Counted from the stretch's first letter, positions 12,731-26,955 are shown. The stretch: 64,000 nt of DNA from Anoplopoma fimbria (GCF_027596085.1 NC_072469.1:20312281-20376280); one strand, 5' to 3'. A program made the numbers and translations. Notes: generated from the letters alone by a model not told the origin.

Positions 12731-15551
12731 GCTGTCATTTCTGAAAGGGTCTGAATGTTTATAGGATTAGGAGGTGTTCAAGACAAAGGGAAACGTCTTT
12801 GAGAGGGCATCGGTCTGGTTATTCCCTTTGCTCAGCCTCTGCGACGGGAACAGAGCAGGAGGCATCGATCATGTGTGGCTCCGTAACCACAGCAGTCATT
12901 CATTGGTCCAGCTGTTACTTAAATGATTGAAAACTGAAATATAGTGGCTACTTGTGCTGACATGGTACCAAGGCTTAAAATTGGAAGATAGAGATACTGT
13001 AGATATGATGTTTTCTACCTGGGATGAGCACATGGAATCAATAATGTAGTAAATCTTTGCTGGTAAAGCAAGTACAAATGTGAGTCATATTTGCAGATAT
13101 GTCAGTGTCAGTGCAAGTCTGTCAGATCAAATTATTTTTCAGTTTTTTTTTTTTCATCCTTGGGTGCATAGACAGTTCTGCACTATCATTCTCATTTTTT
13201 TCGTTTTTCTGTCTGCAGCATTGATGCTTCCAATCATGTTTTCTTCCTTGTTCAATTTCGGCTGTTGTGAGGCTCTGACAATCCCCTTTAAAATACAATG
13301 TGTAGCCACTTTTCATGGAGGCATGCCGCTGGAGAAAATTGAGAACATGATTATTTTTCCTGTGCTATGCAAATTAGATTTTGATGGCTAAACCTTACAT
13401 ATTCCATACATTACACAAATATATTACCAAATACATGGCTTGTTCACTACAGTGTGAAGGAAAAGAGTGTCAGACACTGCATATGTGTAAATATACAAAA
13501 ATGTGAATTGACTGCACAAAGATAAATATGAGACCAGTAATTATTCTTAAGAAATTCCAGGGATCCCAGTGTCCGTGCCTTAAATAAATAAAGAAAACGT
13601 GATGTGATGTTTGCCTAAAATGCTCATATTTGTGCTGTGTGAATATGCTTATTATGGAGTGTACTAGAGGGTCTGTGAGACTTAATGAAAAGAAGAAGAG
13701 ACAGAGGACCAAAGCTATACCTTTAATAAGCAAACATCAGGACACCAAGGCCAATTAACAGACACTCTGCAGTAGAAAATGCCAGAGCACATGAGATAGC
13801 AGATTAGCATTGGAAAACAGCATTATTACTGAGTGGAACCTGGGAGAGTTGAACAGCGTCAGTGATTTTTTCTATTGCTGATTAGGCAAACGTAAACACC
13901 AAGACGAATGTTGTGTGGAACCTGGTTATTGATTTTGTGCATCAAGAGACACACTCTCAGAGGGACTATTGAACCACTTCTAGGCATTGGAGATGCAGAG
14001 GGATTTGTCCTTAAAGGTCAATGAAGATGATGCATGCTTAGTAGAGTATACATTTAGGCATTTAGAAGAGTTATTCCAAACTTTGCAGGATTTTGGAAGA
14101 AGTAAGGGCTTTATGGAGAAGTGTGGAGAGATAATGAGATAGGAAATGGACAGAAATGGCAACTACATGTTATTTTACTTTATTCCAACAACATCCTGCT
14201 TTACCTCCATGCTCACAGTCGACAAGTGCTCATCACACCCAATGACATATATTTTGATAAATTGGAAATTGAGTCTTTATATTCTTAGTGATTGAATACA
14301 AAATAATATAAATAGGATATTAGATTTATGTGATGTGGTTGACGTTTGGTTTTAATGTATTAAATATTGTGTGGAAGAAATTCGAAAGTGCATCTGTATT
14401 TTTAGTTCCGAGCAGTTTCTCCTCAGGTATGATTTCTCTAATAAATATTCAACATTAAATATAGTACATCTTGGTATACAGACTTTAAAATATATGTAAG
14501 TCATAATGTTTGTGTAATGTATGTGTCTGTTATCAACTGTAGCTCCAGGCCTGCTGTGATGCATCAAATAGATAATAAATGATTGAAGACCATGAGGTGC
14601 GGCTGAAAGTTTTGGCAGAATTCTAGTCAGTGAAAACTTGTAATATCTGTATGTGTTTTGACCCTTTCAATAAACAGTTTTACACCCGCTTGTAGGCAAT
14701 TTGTACAACTACGTTATGTGTGGACAATTTATTATTACCTGTAAATACACAAGTTATAAATTGTTAATAAATACTGTACGAGTAAAGATAAAATATATCC
14801 CACAAGCTTAGATTTGTAGGTGCTTTGACTCCGGTTCAGGAGGATACCCTCAGGGCTGAGACTGCTTGCAAAAGTGAGATAGAGCACAGAGAGCAGAGAT
14901 GGTCCATCTCCTGAGTAATGAATGATATTTCCTGTCCACAGTGCTGTACACGTCATTTGCCTAATAAAGAATGGCCTTTCACCAAATAGGTATTGCAGTT
15001 AAGTACGGTGATAGCATTACAGATCTGACCTTAACAAAACAAATGCCAGGAGCAATCACTGAGCCTGCGCTTTATTGCTTATGGTTTGGATGTCACTGTG
15101 AATCACCCATCGCTTTCCATCACTGATGTGGTTTGAGAAGTTGTGAAATATTTTATTAGTCCTTTTATTCATATCGATGGCACAAGTCTTTGACAGGTAG
15201 GCCAACTGGAGGGTTATGTAAGGTGATTGTGATCTACAACGACAGTAGTTCTGATATAGGCGAAAATAATGTGATATATTTTCTTCTAAAGGGAAGAGTA
15301 AAATCGCTACAGAGTCAAAAAGAGGAGAGAACCTCTGGAAAACTTTAAGGTTTTAAGGTTTACATATTTCAGTCAATGGGTTTAGTAAATCATTTTTAGG
15401 AAGGTTTTAAAACCAGTGATTAATGGTTCCTATAAACTCACTTTGTAGGGGTTACTGTATAGGACATCACAATGAGGAAAATACTAATAACTACCCATAA
15501 CAGGTCTATTTTTACTGACTTAAAGGAATAGCTTGACAGGTTGTAATGCTT

Positions 15552-15660
<109 letters not shown>

Positions 15661-15878
15661 GAGAGAGAGTTAAAGGTAAGGACAGGAGCTGCCCCTGATA
15701 GATATGTCAATTGTTAATAATCAAGGGAGATTATTACAAAAGCTTACAGCTAATGTTATTTTTTCATTTAGTACTTAATTCAACATACTAGAGCTGCTAA
15801 CATGTAAACTGACATGCTTTAGTTATATAACCTGTTCTGTTTTTAACCCTTTAAAGATCACTGTGAATAATAATACTC

Positions 15879-15920
<42 letters not shown>
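15879..15920. repeat. (CTA)14 microsatellite
   Basis: A clean run of about 14 CTA triplets, 220 bases beyond the long GT array. Confidence 0.95.
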
Positions 15921-16297
15921 ATAAGAATAAGAATATAATTTAGTTTAGATATGCTATGACCTTTTCTCTACTACGCAATGTAGAGCTGCATCGTAAGTCA
16001 TAGGCTTACCTTCACTATGGACAAGAAAAAGAGATTAATGAATGTAAATGGAACATTAGACGTGCTTAATGCATTGGGGGTCTGATGGTGGGGGGGTTTC
16101 AGGACTGAGTGATGTGTCCTGGGTTGATTGTGACTGTTGTTGTGAGTAGCATAATGAGAGCATGTCATTATACAACCCTGTGTTGAGGAATAATAAATGA
16201 ATTAACCTTGTAGCTTGAAAATCATTGCACTCTTACAACTGGTTTTAGTTGGCCACCCATGGCGGTCTTAGTGTTAGGGTTGTTGGCTAACCGTTTT

Positions 16298-16346
16298 CCA
16301 CTGTTTCCAGTCTTTATGTTTAGCTAAGCTAACGGGCTGCAGGTTC
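16298..16346 (+). repeat. Fragment of interspersed repeat (same family as 60.5-61.0 kb)
   Basis: 'ccagtctttatgtttagc' followed by 'taagctaacgggctgca' resembles the 3' half of the repeat seen near 60.8 kb, same orientation. Short and diverged. Confidence 0.4.
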
Positions 16347-16369
16347 ATTACTACAGACATGTTGTGTCA

Positions 16370-16393
16370 CCCTAACCCTAACCCTACTCTAAC
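16370..16393. repeat. Short interstitial telomere-like run
   Basis: About three CCCTAA units followed by a diverged fourth. It is too short to imply a former chromosome end. Confidence 0.6.
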
Positions 16394-18096
16394 TCTTGGA
16401 AAAACGTAAATGCCATGTACAAATGTAATAAATATGTCACTGAAATGTTCATTCAGCCTGGTGGGATTTGAAAACATCTGTTATGCTTAACACTAAAATA
16501 AAGACGCTTAGCTTTTCTACCGTCTGTTCTTTTCTAATCGAATGCTGAATAATCAAGTTTAAAAGATATACTGTATGATGCAGCACAATGTACATGACTT
16601 TGACGCCGTCTCTCTCTTTGATTCATTTGCACATCAAGCTCGCAATTTGTAAACAAGTGAAGGCTGCATTGGTTCAGCGTTTTCATCTGACAGATCGTTA
16701 AATGTATGACTTTGACATGAATTTGTACACCGCAGTCAGGTTATGGACTAATAAATAAATGATAACATCACTTGGTAGATAGAAAAAAAATGAAAAAAAG
16801 AAGACATAACTAAAATCGTAAGTACTTCAGCCAGTGTATACAGTAGTGTATCTGGTGCAGAATTTTTATATTCCAGTGATTTTCAAAAGTGGTATTTTGC
16901 ATTCTGAACAGATTTCACTGATCTTAAGGGGGAGGTTCAAGTAAAACTCCTAAAACATTTTACATTTCAGGTTCAAGTTCAGTTTCTACCATTTGTGTGG
17001 GAATTCTGTTTGCATTAACTAAGGCAGCATAGCACAGGCACGTGGACACATAAAACGCAGACTACTGGCAAAAAGAAGCATGAATATGGTGTTTAATTGC
17101 TCTGCATTAAGTGTTTAGTGAAACATTTTTATTTCCTCACAGTAAATCAGATCCACTTTACAATGAACAATGTTGCCAGAAAGCTATTTTATGGTCACAG
17201 CTTCATCTCCATTTGTTTAATCGAGTTATGATAAGTGGAGCAAAGCATTTAATCGTCCTAATTGTGTAGATTTTACTGCAACTGTGAATTTAAACGTAAT
17301 TTTTTTGAGCATAACTGGAAGTAGGCTGTGTAGAGTTCCTGTTGAGCATACATACTTCATCCAAAATCACATCGGGGAATTGACATGCACACAGGCTTGT
17401 TATCTTTTTATTGGAGAACTTTATTTGGCAACGAATGGAACATGATATGCTCGTGAGCTTCAACAGACTGCTGCCAGCAGGATTAATTTGGAGGTTTTTG
17501 CTGAATGGTGATTTGAAATGATTACTCATCAGATTAATGGCCGACACAATAATGAATTGGAACTTGGAAATGTAAATGTAAATAAAAATATAGGCTGTAC
17601 AGTGTGTAAAAATATGAACTGCAAATTAGTCCCTCAAAACCTGGAATAGTAAGGTTGAGACAGTATCTCCTCAGATTCTACAGTACATTAATCAGGCTTT
17701 TTCTCTCTCTCTTCTTCAGGTAATTACCACAGAAACAAAAGAAATCCTTTCAAATGACTAGGAATTACCGTGTTTAAGTCTAAAATGACACGCCACATCA
17801 AAGGTGTGATGCTCTGTTGTTTGATTCAGGGAACATTTTGTGGCTTTTAGTCAGACTGTGTGAGTGACAGCAGCAGGGAATCAGAGAGGATTAACTGAGT
17901 CTTTAATGTTTCCACCCTGCATGCAAAACAGTTGAGCTTGTCAGTTAAAATTGAATCCACAAAATGCAACAGGGGAGGTCATGAGAGAGAGATCAGTGGA
18001 TTTAAAGTCAAGGGAAGGGTGCATGTGGAGCCTCTTTACGTGCATTGTAATGGTAATGTAGTAAATATTACCAACGGATCAAAATGTTTATGCAGG

Positions 18097-18155
18097 AGTG
18101 TCATTAGGCTAAATGCTATATATGCTATATGTAAAGCATTTAGCCTAATGACACT
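18097..18155. other. Perfect 21-bp inverted repeat (hairpin)
   Basis: Bases 18097-18117 are the exact reverse complement of 18135-18155, separated by a 17-base AT-rich loop. The arms read through GTCATTAGGCTAAATGCT. Pairing stops abruptly at both ends. It could be the ends of a tiny inverted-repeat element, a recent inverted duplication, or a transcript hairpin. No adjacent tandem repeat explains it. Confidence 0.9.
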
Positions 18156-18468
18156 ATTATACATTACACTTTAATAGAAAAATAAAAAGGAAAGATTCTA
18201 TGCTCTGCGCCACAGTGATACAAATTACAATTTAATAGGTTTTTTAAAATGGTGACCGGATTTATTCAGTCTTTGCTTCAGTGAGTGCTGAATAAAACCT
18301 GTTTAGATTTTAGAAGCAGAAGAGATGCCAGAGACTAAAGCCAGAAAACACCAGTGACTCATCAGAAATCTTTAGTCTGTGACAAATAAAGTCTGAAATA
18401 AAATAAACATGATGCATCTGAACAAATGTTGAACTCATTTTAAAGTATGTGTTCATTATTTTTTTTAG

Positions 18469-18528
18469 CACAGAAGCATTTTCACAGCTGGAGAGTCAAC
18501 TTGATCGAACCATGAAAAGGCTAAGTAA
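18469..18528 (+). CDS. Candidate coding exon, coiled-coil type (gene unknown)
   Basis: A T-rich tract ending in TAG precedes the exon, and GTAAGTAAG follows it. Only one of three frames is open, reading TEAFSQLESQLDRTMKRLS, a charged, helix-forming stretch typical of coiled coils. It needs two bases from an upstream exon. Two overlapping donors exist, at 18525 and 18529. Only the second gives the phase needed to join the candidate exon at 30148. I do not recognise the protein and found no convincing 5' exons, so this may be a false exon. Boundaries assume the second donor. Confidence 0.3.
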
Positions 18529-21500
18529 GTAAAAGTATTCTGTCATTGTATAATTTTTCAGTACATTTGGTAAAACCAACACATCCTTATTTAATGGGTA
18601 ACTACTGCATGCCTCATGAATTAGGTAATGAATTGTATCGTGAATTGCTGTTTAAGGAAATTCACTATGAGTTTATGTAATTAATAAACCGACAACGGAG
18701 CTTCAATTAATGAATGCTAACCAACAGTTAGTTCATATGTTATGCCACCAAATTAGCTGGAATCCAGTCATATCGGAAAGAAAGGGCATTTTAGACCAAA
18801 GCCCTCTCTGAAAGCACAACAGTACGTAGTACATTTTATACACACTTTTAGAGAATGTCAGAAGCAAATTAGTATCACAACATGTTTTAACTTTAGGGGA
18901 CACAAGTAGAGCACGTAACTCATAAGAAATGTTCCCATGTGTGAGCTAATTATAAAATAATGATGAACACTTGTCTTATTCAGTTGGTCATTCATTGCCC
19001 ATGAGTAGACCCCTAATGGCCTTTTGTCAAATCGCCTGCCGGAGGGTTTTTGGATTTGGTCCACCAGTCTCTTCTATACATACTTTTTTAAAAGCCAAAA
19101 AATAGCATATATTTAAAAAAGAAAAGAAAACAACAACTCATGTTTGACCTCCAAGTTTGTAAATGTGACTTAAACAAAGACTGACTGATTTTTACATCTG
19201 ACATGTCTACCAGTTTGTTATACCATTCATAAATGTATGATTCATTTATTTTGCAATGTTTAGGCTCAGGCCAAAAATTCCAAAAATATACATTATCAAC
19301 AGAATGTGAAGAAGTAACAGTGTTGACGTTATGACAAAGAATTCTATGTCATGTGTTGCATAGATATCTACTAAAATGAGCATGCTAACCAACTAGTCCT
19401 GTCCAGGCATGTCCTGTAATACCAATTACAATTCATAAAAATCAGATTAATGAATAACAAATCTTACAATTACTGTGTGTATCTTTGGGAAAACTGCTTA
19501 TCTACATCAAAATCAAATCAAACTGTCATGAACAGAATGTATCAATATAAAATATATCCAATTATCGTATCAAGCATCAACTGTTTAGATCACTATGCAT
19601 ACAGGCTATATTGAAATAAAATGTACAGTATATATCTTAACATTTGTAGCCTCCTTTTTTTTTTACTACTTGCTTCATCAATGATGCAAGGCATGTGAAC
19701 TGCACAGTCTGCATTAACCATGTCAAACCAGCGAGGTGACATTATTAAATAATCAAACGATCAATATCAATCTTACTTTATCGTTGAGCAACCAGAAGAG
19801 GAGAATAAACAGGGGGGTTATGTTTGCTTTCTTTTTGAAGAAGAAAAAACATCTAATCGTGTTAATGTTTCAAACAGTTCAATTTCACCGTCAGCGATCT
19901 AAGGTTCAAAGAAAGCCCCCGGGGTGCTGGGAAAATGTTTAGGCCTGCAGTGGGCAGCCATACAGCTTACTCAGGCGTTAAAGATAATCAGTCAGTCAAG
20001 CAACAGCACACCTCTTTTGATGCAAATAACCTCGGTTAGGTTACATTTGGCCATTGCAAATTGTAAGTTCAGTTTGCCAGCAGTTCTAGTGTCAGGAATT
20101 TGCTGAGCATGCGCTGCATTGAACTTAAAGTCTTCTTCTCTATCTCTGCCTTCTGAATATCTTGACTGTCTCGCAAGACTGCATCCTCCTGAGAAAGCTG
20201 ACATATTCAGACTCTGTAGTGATTTGCATTTCAGTAATTCTCACACTTTTGCCAACCTGCAGCTGTCAGAGAGGTGTTGCTAAAAAACATTTGTTTTTAT
20301 TGTCTCACAAAAACAAACAGATACCGGAGTACATAGATATGCTGTCACATGAGTTTACTTCACATGCTCACAGTATTGCAGCAGCGTATGCACCTAGAGA
20401 CTTTGTATTACTGTAGTCAGGTGTAATCTGCTCAACTGTGATTATTCGTCACTTATTTTGTGTATTTATATGCCAAATTAAGTATTTATATGCCAATTAT
20501 TTCCAATCAACACATACTTATTAGCCTTTTTCAAAATCAGTGCCTCTCTGAATGAAGAGGTGAAGAGGTAGACTTTCCATTTAGCAATATGTCATATTTA
20601 ATGCAATTACAACAAATGTACTGTTCCACATGCACTGTACACAACGGGGCCACATAAACCTTCTCTTGAGGCTGTGTTTCTGACATCTGAAGGATGTATG
20701 TGAAATATACAATCTCTTTTTAGATCTTTTTTGGTCTCCACCAACTGTTTTTTTGCTTTTTCTTGTTGCTGAAAACTGTCACTACTAGCAACACCTTTGC
20801 ATGTTAACATGTCATTCTTCTTTACTATGAAAATATTGATTATAGCCACTTTACACTATCACAAACCAACAGTGAAATGAAACTGGTACATGTTCATACC
20901 AGACCTTTGGTTTGCTCTTGTCTGAGGATTATACAAAAAGTAGATAAACAAAGAAAGATTATTTCAGTAAATAAAATTGTGTTCTTAATCCAGTAGCTTG
21001 ATAAATAAAGCCCAGATAATTGTGATCTCTTCTGTTCCCTGTTGGGGTTTAATGGAATTGTAAAAATCTGAATACGTTCGTGCTTCTTATTTACCCATGG
21101 TGGGACATTTTCTCTCTATTCCTCGAGGGAGATTAAGGACAGATATAGGACACACTGCCAGAAAGCAACTGCTGCAAAACCTGATCTTCAACAAAAATAA
21201 TGTCCAAAAGGATATTTGGTGCTACAGTATAGCGCTTCGTGGGGCAGAAATGATCCTGACTGACATGCTGGTACTCAGAGTGACAATACTGTCACTGCAC
21301 AGTGTTTAACATATATTTTAATTAAATTGGCTTTTTTCTGTTTCACATTATTAAGGATATTTAATCAGTGTCTTTTGCCGCTTATCTTCTCTGAATTCTT
21401 TCCCAGTGTGAGGTGATAAAGCCTACCCTCTCTTGACTGAATTCCAGTTTCACACCAGTTGTCTTTTTTTCTGAAATTCGACGAAAGTTTAAATTTAAAT

Positions 21501-24500
21501 TGCTACAATGTTTTTTTACCATGCAATACATGCAGTTAAGGTGGTATTTTACCTATTCTCTCTTTTTGGGCCATTTTCCTGTTGCTGTCAGAATTAGAGT
21601 TATTATGACATGCATAAATCATTAGAGGCAAAACAAATGCACTTGACTGATGTTCTTTATGAAGGTTAAAGCCCTTTATCATGCAATCCTGCTCTGCAGG
21701 CCCGCACAGGATGGAGGGAGAGTAATAGTAATAGCCTCCCCTTCAGCAAAGCTCACTCATAATACTCCCCAAACACGGAAGAAATAGACTAACACTATAT
21801 CTTGTTAATAGGTTAACTTTGAAGGAACGCTGAGGCACAATGTGTTCCACATTTCAAAGTGAAATACTTGTATGCATACAATTAACAGTTTGGAATAATA
21901 TACCTTTGTAGTAGCAGCAGCAGGTTAACACAACCAGCATTTGTAAGGTGTCATGTAAAATGACAAAGTGAGCTTTCGCAATATCAGTGGCTGTTTGTCA
22001 AGTCTATGACGGCTTTTACCCTGTGCATTTACGCAAAAGATGACAGAAGAGAACAAATGATGAAGCATCAACAAGGAAAGTGGGGGACCAAGAGATGATT
22101 TAAGCACAAATGTATCATCTAAATAAGGTCCAACTGTTACAAACTGATTTTTTTTTTTTTTGCTATAAATGTAATTCAATGAAAAAACAGAGAGATAAAC
22201 TACTGCATTTGACTAACGGACAGCAACAAAGCACAAGAATATAACTCTAGTGTCAGTCCTAAGATCTTCTGTTCTCTCATTGGATATCATTTAGAGACAA
22301 AACAGGTTGAAAAGTTGCCTGTTTAGTCGTGCTGTTGTTCTGCAGAATGAACTTTGAAGTTCTTTTGTTTTGAGATAATCTCTGCTTGACATTGTGCCAT
22401 CAATTTAGTTAAACAGCTGTTACGTTTCTCTTGTTTCAGCCACCTGTGCACAATACTAGACTGTTTGGATGTGATTGCTTTCTCTGGAGGTTGGAGCTTT
22501 CCATTTGTTGTCATCAACATTGCCGCCATCAGAGGCATCATTCGTTGTCACTTTCAGTTTTCAATAATATCCAGGCTAACACCTGGCTTCTGCACTCAGA
22601 AAACCCTCAGCTGCAATTCAATTGCTTAGCTAACTCAGTCACCATTATTTCTGTGCCAGGATCCCATTTGTGCAGCCACACATTTTAAAAGATTTCCTGG
22701 GATTTCTGTCGTGCTTGATTTGGCAATCGCAATCTGACACTGTGCAAAAAGGTTTCCACACAACATCTGGGTACGGTAAAGTTTGTTACCTTGCTAAGGA
22801 GTTGGAGGTTTGCAGTCCATCGTATCAAACTCTTCATCTGACGCTTTCTGTAGCTGCTCCTTCTTCCATGACTCAGATACTAATCCCCTGTTAAAAAAAT
22901 AAACAAACAGAGAAAATCACCATATTTTTGAAGTATCGCAGTTGTTGACAAATACATTATATTTCTAAGTATGCTTCACAATAATGCCAACCCATGTTTT
23001 TTAATTTAACACTGTTAATGTGTAGCAACAGCCCTCAGAAATGTTTGGTTAACGTTAGCAGTTAAATATGAGCAACTGTTAGGAGAATGGACAGTGAGGC
23101 CAATATCTATTATATAATTAGTACAATTTCAATGAGCAATATTGGATTACGTGCAAACGCATCATTTGATGTGAATCCCCTGGACATGTAAAGGAAATCT
23201 GAAACCAGTCCGGGAATTGCGGACTCCATAGATTACCATGGCAACAACTATGTACAGGTAATTACTGAATGTAAATGCAAATAATGGCTACTGCCACAAC
23301 ATATACAATTTTAAAGGCCTGGGACTCTCCAACAACAATCACAGCAACAGAAATAACACTTTATAAAAAACTACTAAGGCATAGAAAAAAAAAATCTAAT
23401 ATTATCTTAGATCTTATTCTTTCAAAATATAAAATAGTAACAGCGTAAAGGAAATGAACAATAACGGATTGGTATTGAATTTTAGTCAATGACCTTCTTT
23501 GTAATCCCCCAACCTCCTTCCCTGCATGTCGTAGGTTTTTCTGATCAAGGTGAGCGTATTACAGCAAGCCTGTCAGCTTCCTAAATTCCAATTATGGTTT
23601 TCGACCTCTGCTCTAAGCATGAAGTGAGGAGTCCTTGACAGGCCCAAGACAATCAACGAGTCATTATCGTATATCAAACACATTGCAGCATTAGTGACAG
23701 AGTCAGTGCTCGAGGTGAGACCTTTTATTTATGAATGGTTATCCTGTCACATTATCGTGGGTACAAATTTAGTCATATCTACAAAACAAATAGGTTTTCT
23801 CAGATGGGTTGTTACAGAATAATGGGACAGCAATGTGGAAAACCTTAGCAAATGATGCCTACATGTCACAAATGACTGCTTCAATTTCAATGCAATGGCA
23901 CACTAAAAAACCCTGTTAAATGCTTCAGCTACCAGTGGGCTATGTCATCTTCAGTTTTATATGATATTGTTAGTAGCCTGTTGGGTTGAAGGGGGGATGG
24001 GAGGGTGAGGATCAACAAGCTCTGAGGTGAAATCCTGAATGTTCTCCCTGCCTCTTCTTTAGATCTTTCCTCTGTTACTGTTCATCTCCAACCACAATTC
24101 ACTTTGATTGATCTGTAACGTTGGTAAAAACTTCAGTGTTTTGAATGGTTGTGACATACATACTTGGAACCCTTATGTGATTTGTGAATGAAACTAGACA
24201 ATGAAATGACTGTACTTTCAGCAAGGTTAGATGTATACAGGATTGAGCACAGCTTCGATGAGTGAGGAGTCAGCAGTCAATGACGGTATAACAGTAAATA
24301 AATGATGTTGTCAACAGAATATGTTTCAAAAAGTGTGAATCTCTGCAACCACTTGAGCATATACAGTAAATGAGCAAAAAATATATTAGGCTGATGGGTC
24401 CAGCATTATGCGAGATTAGTCGTGGACAGACACAGAGATGCACACTCACGCTTGTGCACACATACACGACTGAATGCCTACTCTCCTGGCCTGTCTTTCA

Positions 24501-26580
24501 GCCCTAACTGCGCGGTACATGCAGGCCCTTAGCACAGCTTTGAAGACAACATTTTTGTTGAGTGTCTGAATCCTACTACGCATTTTCTTTGCATGCAGAT
24601 ACCACTAAAAGTATAGGCCCAGTCATATTTTGTACATATTCTATCAAACTCACCCTTTGCTCCTTGATTTACTTCAGATTATAGTCAACAGCATAAAGAA
24701 TTAAAGAACCATCAGCTCTATTTGGTTTGTGCTGTCTGATGTGCTCCTGAGAAAATCACCAGGAAGGAACACAAGCAGTTTTTGCCAACTGGGCCTCAGG
24801 ATGGATGATTAAGTCGACTCCCCGCTCTCAGTCATTATCTCCAATACTAAATCTCATAAAAAAAATGCCTTTGGCGTATCGGAGGGATGCATCCTGACAC
24901 TCGTCTCCAGGGTTTCATAGAAAGCTGCAAACACTCCCAGTCTTACACTTCCAATAATCAGTAATAATAAGTCCTTAGGGCAAGAGGTTGAAGGAGTACA
25001 AATAAGTGGGTGATTTGTAGATGTTGTTTCATAGGTGTTAAGCATGTTGTTGCGTGTTGAAAAAATCTTATGCAGGATTGCTGGATAGGTATGTATACTG
25101 CGATTATCCGAGGCTTTGGGAAGTGCCCTCGGCAGTGACAGTACTCCATTGATTTCTTTAATCACTTTGAGGTAATTATTCAGGAATACGCTGAATGAGC
25201 TCCTCGGGGGACAACATAGAATGCTTTCTGTAGTGCGACTGTGTATTCGCAGCTCCCTGGTGACACCCTCCATGCGTAACAGCAACCCTCTGCCACAGAA
25301 AAGCTCCGACTCGACACATTAAATATGGGCATTGAGGGATGGATCTTAATGCAACAGAGCAGCATCAAATACGGAGGGGCCCGCATACATTACTGCACGC
25401 TTTAAAGTTTACTTTGTGCTTGTCTGACTAACCCTCTTCTTCAAGCCAGGGGAACAACTTCAATACAGATAGTACAAACTGAGCCTGGCGTTTGGGGGAT
25501 GCTGTCAGGCTCCAATTACATTGACAAATTTTATCTTAATGATCCCAGACTGCAGAAATTAGATAAGGAGGGAAAGCAGGATACAAAATAGTGTTAAGCT
25601 TTGGTAGATGAGTTGAAGCTCATGAATCAGTTGTCATCCATATAAGAAAGGGACAAAATACAAAAAGCTATATAAAATGAAACCTACTGCAAGATGATTC
25701 ATGAGGAAAAAAACTGAAATTGGATAACGGAAAAGAGAAAAGGTTCAAGACTGAGTACATAATTATTTTAGGAGTGAAGTAAATAATCAGTCCATAAACC
25801 AATGCAAATGGCGACCCAATGCCTCTGGAAACTTAAGAAACACTTAAACTAACCGTTGCCAATCTAAAAATGCAGGCATATGCAGAAACTGCATGGCTTA
25901 TTTCTCTCCTCTAATGTATTAGAAACACCTTTTGGTGAGCTCTTATCACAATATAAGAGAAATCTTCCGAATGAGTCCCTATGTTGGTCCAGTTTGAAAA
26001 TCCGGGAGCAGACACTATGTACACATACCTCCATGGATGTATAAAGAGAATCTGATACAGTGTTGGTGGCGGGGCCCGTTTCATTCATCAGTTGCTTTGT
26101 GGGGCATGAAGCCCAAAATATTGGTCTGCATCCATTGGCACATAGAGCAAGCACAACAGAATTACCTTTCATCCCGCCTCCTAGCCTTTCGGTCTCTGGC
26201 TCATTTACATTATTGACAGTACGAAAAAATTATGGATTGGGCTGGGAATTTAATTTACCTAACAGAAAAATAATAATTACTCACATTGCATTTGTATGCC
26301 TCTGCCAAACACTTAAGTTGCAGTTTACATCCATATGTGTCCAAAATATCATCTTTTTATTATTTGATTTGTAGTCATTTGTGTGAAATTTCATAATTAG
26401 TATATGAATTCTTAAGTTATGGACAGAAATGTGTTTTATGAGATTACAATGGCCGCTAAATTCGAATCTGTTCATCCTTGAGTCCAAATGGACTTTTGAG
26501 CGAAGTTTGAAGAAATTTGTTCAAGCCGCAGTGGCATAATAAAGATAATATAAATAAAAAAACACTATTGAAAGATACAG

Positions 26581-26955
26581 ATATTACATTACATTACATT
26601 ACAGTCATTTAGCAGACGCTTTTATCCAAAGCGACTTAAAATAAGTGTATTCAACATAGGTATTCAAGAGAACTACTAGTCACCAGAAGTCATAAGTGCA
26701 TCTCCTTTCTTAAACAAGCATCTAAAAGCATAAACCAGAGCAAAACTATAGTGCAGAAGCAAATTAATACGAATACAATAAGTGCAACAAACTAATACGA
26801 ATACAATAAGTGCTACGAGGAAGGCTCAGGGTAGTACTTCTTGAAGAGGTGAGTTTTCAGCCTAAAGATGGGCAGCGACTCTGCTGTCCTGACGTCAGTG
26901 GGGAGTTCATTCCACCACTGAGGGGCCAGGACAGAAAAAAAGCTGTGACCGGGTC
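26581..26955 (-). mobile_element. LINE 3' end (C-terminal reverse-transcriptase tail plus 3' UTR)
   Basis: On the minus strand, 26932-26813 is an open frame ending in a stop. It contains WWNELPTDVRTAES and LKTHLFKKYYPEP, the type of motif (W-N-x-LP-x-x-VR ... LKTHLF) found at the C-terminus of some fish non-LTR retrotransposon polymerases. A 3' UTR follows, carrying 'tttggataaaagcgtctg' and ending in TGTAA repeats at 26583-26603. The rest of the element is missing, consistent with 5' truncation during target-primed reverse transcription. The tail is shared with the SINE at 47.43 kb. Clade is uncertain; the short-repeat tail favours the L2/CR1 group. Confidence 0.7.

Larger units (their letters stand above)
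7731..15500. other. Gene-free stretch
   Basis: No recognisable exon or RNA gene. GC content rises somewhat at 8.6-9.1 kb, where there is a perfect DR1 motif. A short TG run lies at 12.70-12.73 kb. Open frames here are short, and none resembles a protein family I know. Confidence 0.5.
15921..26580. other. Mostly gene-free stretch with one exon candidate
   Basis: Apart from an exon candidate at 18.47 kb, a hairpin at 18.1 kb, a fragment of interspersed repeat at 16.3 kb and a short telomere-like run at 16.37 kb, I see no gene. A direct repeat of about 20 bases sits at 20462-20500 ('gtatttatatgccaa' twice). Confidence 0.5.

Noticed and set aside
16370..16393. Telomere repeats as evidence of a chromosome fusion
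   Set aside because: Only three perfect units; far too short to support that.
17701..17762. Strong acceptor (TCTCTCTTCTTCAG) followed by VITTETKEILSND and a stop
   Set aside because: There is no donor, all frames close quickly, and no poly(A) signal sits nearby. Probably a chance pyrimidine tract.
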